A DNA stretch of 64,000 nucleotides from contig NC_079209.1 of NCBI RefSeq assembly GCF_026745355.1, forward strand, positions 23,897,733 through 23,961,732, in the 5' to 3' direction. The stretch is from Beta vulgaris subsp. vulgaris (taxonomy: Eukaryota; Streptophyta; Magnoliopsida; Caryophyllales; Amaranthaceae). The notes below the pieces were generated by a model. That model made no database searches, was not told the DNA's origin, and saw nothing but the letters and a program-made list of their open reading frames with translations. Positions within the stretch are counted from its first letter, which is position 1. Each line of letters starts with the position of its first letter. A program made the translations under genes and the position numbers. Of this stretch, positions 57,229-64,000 are shown in pieces.

Positions 57229-58418
57229 TAAGCTTTTAGCTGTGAGCTTATGAGCTGCAGCTTTTTGGTGCCTAACTAATTTTCTAAATTATATGTGTTC
57301 GATCCTCTAAAAAAAAAAATATTATATGTGTTCAGTAATTAATAACGTATGTCAATAATATGTAAAAATGATATTTTGTAACAAAAGATACTCAGAAAGT
57401 AATAGTCTTAATTATTGTCAAAAGTTACTCAAAAGCTAAAAGTTACCTGAAAATTGCCTTCAAAAGTTGCTTTAGTGAATACCATAATAACTTCCCTCAA
57501 AAAAAAAAGAATACCATAATAACTTTTCAAAGCTAAAAACTACTCCATTCAATTCCAAAAGTTCTTCCTACTTTGACCAATTTTCCATGCGAAAAGATTT
57601 CAAATAGAAACAATAAAAGAAAACAGATGAAGTACTTAAAAGCTACCTCAAAAGCTGAATTGAATATATTCTTAGCCAATTAGCCGTGTAACTCACTGAT
57701 GGTATTCATGAACCATAGCAGTGGAGAGAACGAGACTAGGCTAACATGAACCCGTCGTAGATTTGGCACTAGATGTGCTTGGTCTGGGCTGAATTCTTTC
57801 ATGTTTAGGCATGTGTGGTGACTTGTGGTCGATTTAATTTCTTAGGTGCTAAGGGAGTAATATGGAGATTTTAAGTTTTTTAACTAATCAAGAACACAAT
57901 ATATGTAACAATCGGTATTTTTTTTGAGTGGAGAATTATTTGTACTTTGCAGTGGGCTTAGGCGATACAACATAGAAACCAATAAATGTGTTGAGTTTGG
58001 ATTGACATGAGCATTGGGCCACAACCTAGAATGGCCCAATGCCATCTTGCTTGCGGTTAGGATATTCTTTATTTTTTATATAAAGGATGTCATAAGCATG
58101 AGTGCATGCAATATTTGATTTTAGGTCATTGTTAAGAGTACTCCCTCATATGAATTTACCAAATTAAACTAGTTGCTACTGCATCGTGTTAAGGTTATAG
58201 TGTATTTTGAGAAACTATCTTTGCATTTGTCAAAAGTTTGATGCGTTTACAATAATAGTGAATCACTAACGCAACTTTAAGATTAAAAAATTAGCCTAAT
58301 GTTTTGAATTTAAGAATAAAAAATTATCCCAATGGTTAACCAATGACACCATCATGAGGGTGGTTGTAGAACTAGAATTATGTCCAAGTTAGTGACATTA
58401 AAAGAGTTAGGCATATAA
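57229..58418. other. Intergenic, no gene seen
   Basis: AT-rich. 57543-57630 (CTCCATTCAATTCCAAAAG ... CAGATGAAGTA) looks like a short Stowaway remnant. The rest shows nothing recognisable. Confidence 0.35.
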
Positions 58419-58420
58419 TA

Positions 58421-58734
58421 CTCCATCCGTTTCCTAAATATCTTTCCTCTTTCTGTTTAAGTGCGTTCCCAAAAGATCTTCCCTCTTTTACTTTATTCCT
58501 TATTTGGAATTTTTTTTCTCTTTACCCTCTCATGTCCCTATCATATGGTCCACCATTACATTAATAATTCAATTTTACTTCATTTCTCTCTCCTACTTTA
58601 ACCCCTTTTTATTTGTTTATTTATCTTAACCCCTTTCTCTCTCCTACTTTACTCACCCCACATAACACATAAATGGATCTTCCTTGGTATCTGTAGGAAC
58701 AGTAACAAGGAATATCTTTAGGAAATGGAGGGAG
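58421..58734. mobile_element. Stowaway MITE
   Basis: TA duplications at 58419-58420 and 58735-58736. The ends are CTCCATCCGTTTCCTAAATA and the inverse of CTCCCTCCATTTCCTAAAGA. 314 bases, T/C-rich interior, no coding sequence. Confidence 0.85.
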
Positions 58735-58736
58735 TA

Positions 58737-59058
58737 ATAAATTATACACCAAATATCTCCAATGTTTTGAAAATTCACCATACACTCCTAAATTTTTCAG
58801 AAATACACCCTTAGCATTAACCTCTAATTATTTATTAGCTCTAAATTAATCATCAATCTAAAAAAGGTTGCCCTTTCTATATTGTGTGGTGCTCATAATA
58901 TTTTCTCATTAGAGACCTATAATAAAATTAGAATGATATAGAGAAGTTTAACATGGTTGCACAAGAATGATACACAAAAGTCAAGAAAATGATGATCCAA
59001 TAGTTTTGGCAAAATTAACTTTTTATGTTACAAAGATTGTTGTTTTGTATCTCCAAAC
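58737..59058. other. Intergenic, no feature recognised
   Basis: AT-rich host sequence up to the Helitron terminus. Confidence 0.4.
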
Positions 59059-61284
59059 TAGTTTTAGGACCCGTGCATTATGCACGGGAGTATTAATTGC
59101 TTTATAACATAACTAAGGAACAATAAAAAAATAACAATGACGCAGATAACCCAACATCATAAAATCATCATATATGAGTGATCAAACCGTTAATTACATA
59201 TATAACATTTTAACTCAATCTATATGTTTGCAAACACTTCCTTGTAAACTACATTTATTGTACTTGTACGTGCTCCGTGTTCTTCATCAAAAGGAAGAAT
59301 CTTTAGACCTTTTTTGCTCGTAACTCTGGAAACAGCAACATAAAATGGCTATGGCTAAAAATAGGTCTCGGGAGATACAAGCCTACATGAGACAAAGATT
59401 GTCCTTGACTTTTATTTATAGTCATAGAAAAGCAAACCATTAAAGGAAATTGATGTCTCTGAAATATGAAGGAAACTTGGTGGAGTCCTACGGCGTCAAT
59501 ATCATTCTTGAGATAAAAACTTTTGCTCCCACATTACTTCCGGAAATAACAGTAGCTTTAATAACACGATTACCTAAATGATTGACGACTAACCTCATTA
59601 CATAATCCATATGTTTTTATCAATATTCCTTAGAAGCATAACTGGCGCACCAACCTTTAATCGTATGCTATGATTTGGGAGACTAGAGAATTATATTTTA
59701 TCGAGGAATTCAGTGGAGTATATTTCGTGGACTCCAAAGTTTCCGTCCTCTTTGCTTATAGCATCCGAACTTTAAAAGACTTTCTCTTCTCCAGGATTGG
59801 TAGATAGAACATGATCATTTACTATCTCCACTATCTCATTTGTTGGGGCCAAAATAGCTCTTTCTTGGAAATATTTAGCTTCCCAAATATGCTCATGTAG
59901 GTCTGGGTATGTGCTATCAACAATTGCCGAAATTGGATCGGCCCATGATCTATAAGGATATCTTTTGCAACCTCGATAACGACTTCACCATCATTAGGAC
60001 CCCCAGCCTTTCCATCTCCTACGCTTAGTATCCACTCTGAGAATTCTCGTAATCCATCAACAGAAGATTTCGAGGAACCTGATTGTAATCTCATATTGTG
60101 AGTAAGTCTTAGGACCTTACACGAATCCCATAAGTAAGACGAATTAACGGTGGTGAACACGATATCTTGCCCAGTTCCCTTCGGTACAACTGGTAATATC
60201 TGCCTGAAATCACCACCGAATATCATCACTTTTACCTCCAAATGGTCGATGAAAGTTATCCTTATCAACCAACCTCATTATGTCCCTCAAACTTCTATCA
60301 AGTGCTTTAAAATAATACTTATGCATCATTGGAGCTTCATCCCAAATGATTAGTTTTGTCTTAATTAGAAGAGCAGCTAAATCCGACCCAGGGCGAATGA
60401 CGACGCAAGTAGAATTCTTAATTACATTCAAAGGGATACCAAATCTAGAATGAGCTGTTCTTCCTCGTGGAAGGAGGAGAGAAGCAATTCCACTCGAAGC
60501 TATCGGCAATACAATTTCACCCTTCTTTCTTATTGTAGCACATAATGTCTTCCAAACATATGTTTTACCCATCCCTCTGTAGCCATAAACAAAAAATGCA
60601 CCTCTTTCTTGACTCGACACATCATCCAATACTTCCCAATAAATCATCGACTGCTCATCAGTTAAACCTTTATACAATTTGTCATGTTCCAAGGTCATTT
60701 CCTCAATGTCATAAGAAAACTCATCTGCTATGAGCTTGTTTTGTCCTTTAAACATGATTAGTTCATCTGGAAAAGGTATTCCACTTAATCTACGCAAGCT
60801 GCTACCATTACTTTGGAGCATGGTTTGAATCTCAGCCAATGCAAAAGCTTCAATTTGATCGTCAGTTAAATGGAGAGCCGTGAAAACATATAAAATAAAT
60901 ACAGTAACCTATATTAAGTATGCACGTTGCTAAAAAATATCACTTTTGACTCAACAATGTTATCGTAGTTCTTTACCTTTTTTTTTGAATAGAACGCTGC
61001 TTGTAAAGAATGTCATCAGACAATAACCGCCAAGTCTTTTGCCAAACTTCCTCCGGCTTCGACATACTACCAGATAATAGTAACATGGAGAACAAATGTC
61101 TTAGATAATGCCCTGATTCTGTAAAACATGCTTCTGTTATTGCGTCAACATATTCCTTGTCATCATCAAGTAACCCCCTTGCATAGCAAGCTTCCTTGCA
61201 TGTAGGATACACTACACCATCAACCGTTCTAATGTCTTCGTAGCCTGTCGCGCCTTTTACAAAATTCAGTAAAGTTCTAAGATA
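59059..61284 (-). mobile_element. Autonomous-type Helitron, 3' part
   Basis: The 3' terminus on the minus strand has a perfect hairpin CCCGTGCATAATGCACGGG, then eight bases, then CTAG (59059-59062) before host T. It is preceded by a PIF1-type helicase reading frame. The 5' end and the Rep domain are beyond the LTR insertion at 61285 and outside the window. Confidence 0.85.
59200..61284 (-). pseudogene. Helitron RepHel helicase (PIF1-type), C-terminal part
   Basis: Order in minus sense: TVDGVVYPTCKEACYARGLL (about 61180-61240), SGHYLRHLF, then the PIF1 helicase. Walker A is GYRGMGKT at about 60561-60584 (usual form GYGGTGKT), Walker B is IIWDEAP near 60336-60353, motif III is FGGDFRQILPVVPKG, then LTHNMRL, APVMLLRNID, and the C-terminal TINKSQGQSLSHVGLYLPRP. 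One extra A near 60235 shifts the frame inside FGGK/VMIFGG. Another shift lies near 59860 and stops follow. The N-terminal part is cut off by an LTR element at 61285. Non-functional in this copy. Confidence 0.88.
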
Positions 61285-64000
61285 TGTTCACTAGTAGAGA
61301 AACGTCGATTTGCGTCAGACCTGGGACCCCTATTTGCGTCGGACATAGGTCCGACGACACAGATCTTGACGCAAATGACCAATAAGTGATCTGCGTCGTA
61401 TCAAGAAACGATGCAGATATTTTAACCATTTGCGTCGCACGTAGCATACAATGCGACGCAAATGACCAATTTGCGTCGCACAGTACACAAGGTGCGACGC
61501 AGATAGCTCTTAAAAGTACCAACAAGATAGTCTGAAATATGCATTTTCCATCAGCATTCATCTGCATCGCACACAACACAACATGCGACGCAGATGTGGT
61601 TTTTTAGCTTTATATTTTTGTTTTTTTTTCATATATATATATTTTTTTGATAATTGGTGTTATTTTATTCCATTCATAACTTTGTATACAATACTTTAAT
61701 ACAAGTCTGCTGCCATACAATTTGGAACAAGAGTACAACAGACTTACAGTGAAATAGCTAAATAATTGCCCGAGTTTCTTTCATATACTAAACGAACATT
61801 AATAATGTAAAAATTTAAGGGCAATGTGAAGAGCCAATGTCCAACATTAGTAACATGTATTTTATATTAATTATGTTGAATATATATTACAAAATTTAGA
61901 ATGAGAGATGAAAATATGTAAACTAGATATAAATAAATTACATTACAAATGTAGAAAACATGTAAAATTAAAATGATAATAATCGAGGACGAAGCACTGC
62001 CAACATTTTCCGACGAAGAAGACGAGAAGAACCAAACACAGATTTGCAATGAAAATAAGAATTTCAGAGAATTAAAAAAAAAATCCTAGATTAGGATAAA
62101 TGCCAAAAAAAAGTAAATAAAAAATCAGATATAAAAAGTAAAAAAAAAAGAAGGCCGTAATTTTCATATGCATGAACTAAATCTAGAACGTTTTAATTTT
62201 TCACATCGGAAAATAAAAAAATGAATTTTCAGATCTGATAATTAAAACATAAAATAAGATCTAAAAAATTAAAAACGAAATAGACTATGATAAACGCCAA
62301 AAATAAAACATAAAATTAGATCTACAAAATGAAAAAATGAAAAAACGAAATTGTAGATCTGTAAAAAAAAAACAAACCTGTCAAGAGAGAGAAAGAGTTT
62401 TCGAGGCGAGAGAAAGATATTCATCCATGGCGGTTTTCGTTGTTCACTGACACTGCTCGTTCTTCAAATTTGTTCAATGTTCACTTTTTCGTTGTTCGAA
62501 AATAATCGAGGACGAAGCACGGTTAAGAGTTTCGTTGTTCGAAAATATTTTCGTTGAGAAAGAATTTCAGAGTATTCATCGCTTTTTCATTTGAGAGAGA
62601 GGGTGAGGGTGAGGGTCAGAGAGAGAGTGAGTGAGAGGGTGAGAGAGATAGAGAGGGTTTGAGGGTGAAAGGATTTTGAGAGACGCTACTGCCATATGAA
62701 TAACTTCCTTCTATGTGCTAGGGTTTGAGGGTTTGAGTGAAATAAGAGGTCAAGGGCTCTAGCTAGGATTTAGAAAAAGCGAGTTGGGTTTTGGGGCTGA
62801 TTTGCGTCGGATGGGACAAGGAGTCCGACGCAAATTAGTTAAGTACGACGCAAATAGGGCTTCAAATTTCATAAATGGATGCAGCAATGTGCGTTGGATG
62901 GACCTCAGTGTCCGACGCACATGATTTATATGCGTCACACATCAATAGGGTACGACGCATATAACCCGTATCTGGTGTTTATACAATGATGTTTTGCGTC
63001 GTTTTGCCTTTCATGCGACGCAAATGGGGCAACGCAAATCGTCATTTTTCTACTAGTGGTTATTCTAGTATAAACACTAGATCAACTACAAGAGGGGGGG
63101 GGGGTGAATTATAGTTGGGAAGATTTTCAAACTTTTTGCGGATAATAAAACTTGAAAGATAATGAAGAAAAATAATACAAGGAAGAACACTAGAAGATCC
63201 TTTTAACAAGGTTCTCTTCGTCAATTCTTTAGGAAGAAAACTTGCTCTTTTATTTATGAAAGTTATTACAACTTATTATAAATCAATCCTCACTCAGTTC
63301 CTCTAGGAACCAGTTGCCAGTCACCTTGTTCCCCCTGAACATGTGACTTTCCTCACTTGACTTTACTAGAAGTCTTCTCTTTCTCTTTTCTCACTCTTGA
63401 ATACAAGATTTGAGTTCTCTCAACCCATACTATAAGAATATTACAAATGTGTATGTTAAATGAAGAAAAAATTACAAGAAAAACTTTCTAAGTAATGATT
63501 GACTTTTTCTCGCATGAAAGTTCTTAAATTTTTCTTCGAATAATTTCTTCCTTAAATAGTTGTTGCAATACTTCCTTCATCTGGACATGTTTTGCTCCAT
63601 TTTCTCCTCAAATGGCGCGAGTGGAGTAATGGAGATCATGGCCTGATTTTCGCTGCACTTCCTCCACTCTTTTTGTAAAGGAAATAAACTACCTTCCACT
63701 AACCGTTAGTGGAAGCATCTTCATCGAGTTGGTTCGAGAGCTTTAAGGAATCAGCTCCACATTGTATGCCATGCCATTTGAGTTTGTTGGAGAACTACAA
63801 GGGATCAACTCCTCATTGTATGCCACACTATTTCCAACTGATTTCACGCATAACAACAACAAAATATCTACTAACTTAAAGAATCTTTTATCCAAATATT
63901 CTAAGTTACTAGAATATTAAACATACCATATGATAAAGATTCAAAAGTATAAGATAAATATCTTGACTTAGATTAAATAATTAATCTTTCTCAACAAGAT
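61285..64000 (-). mobile_element. LTR retrotransposon end inside the Helitron (cut by window edge)
   Basis: After removing the nested CACTA, the sequence from 61285 reads TGTTATTCTAG, then CTACAAGAG, then a G run and ACTTTTTGCGG. This is the inverse of the LTR 3' signature seen at 36860-36949 (CCGCAAAAAG ... C run ... CTCTTGTAG ... AACA). So it is the end of a related LTR in minus orientation, inserted in the helicase gene. The remaining 63140-64000 is AT-rich LTR or leader without protein domains. The other border is outside. Confidence 0.6.
61289..63058. mobile_element. Non-autonomous CACTA transposon nested in the LTR
   Basis: The ends CACTAGTAGAGAAACG and the inverse of CACTAGTAGAAAAATG are flanked by GTT duplications (61286-61288, 63059-63061). 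Subterminal TTTGCGTCGGAC/GTGCGACGCAAAT motifs are arrayed at 61305-61600 and 62800-63040. 1,770 bases, no transposase. The 20-mer AATAATCGAGGACGAAGCAC occurs twice inside (near 61978 and 62500). Confidence 0.9.

Noticed and set aside
57543..57630. Short Stowaway-like element
   Set aside because: The ends (CTCCATTCAATTCC and CAGATGAAG) are only weakly inverse and the size is below normal. Kept only as a remark in the intergenic entry.

Overview
The window is nuclear DNA from a flowering plant, most likely a eudicot. Genes carry short exons with GT-AG introns, the proteins match plant-specific families (SUA splicing factor, plant eL20, plant 'L18a-like' membrane protein), and most of the rest is plant transposon DNA. 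I cannot name the species.

Three host genes are supported by full exon-intron models whose joined reading frames close exactly. (1) A SUA/RBM5-10-like splicing regulator, plus strand, CDS 17300-25487, 16 coding exons, 1,017 codons. (2) Cytosolic ribosomal protein eL20 (L18a), minus strand, 28075-30102, 4 exons, 177 codons. (3) A small two-helix membrane protein of the misnamed '60S ribosomal protein L18a-like' family, minus strand, 46215-56313, 4 exons, 163 codons, with a 7.7 kb first intron full of transposons. Genes 2 and 3 lie head to tail on the same strand, separated by about 16 kb of transposon-rich DNA.

Layout. 1-592: end of a CACTA transposon. 593-14839: a LINE split by a Ty1/copia element (1476-14581, minus), itself split by a 4.8 kb CACTA element (2607-7390) carrying at least one exon of a host tomosyn/Lgl-like gene. 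14912-15233: GC-rich hAT-like repeat, then SUA. 26080-27510: large foldback repeat. 28075-30300: eL20 and its promoter. 30370-46200: transposon-dense block with a MULE MITE, Helitron, Harbinger MITEs, a decayed FAR1-domain MULE, an LTR fragment holding a hAT MITE, a 2 kb non-autonomous LTR element and a 3.7 kb LINE. 46215-56313: L18a-like gene with intronic Harbinger element, plastid-derived tRNA fragment, Pack-MULE candidate, mini-Helitron and MULE MITE. 56487-58734: Helitron and Stowaway elements. 59059-64000: a Helitron helicase gene broken by an LTR element, which is broken by a CACTA element.

For many elements I found matching target-site duplications by eye, which fixes their borders and the order of nesting. 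I did not find a new functional gene system. The most notable items are the two gene-fragment-carrying DNA transposons, the conserved-looking pairing of eL20 with the L18a-like gene, a plastid tRNA copy that lost exactly its anticodon arm, and the precisely resolved nested insertions.
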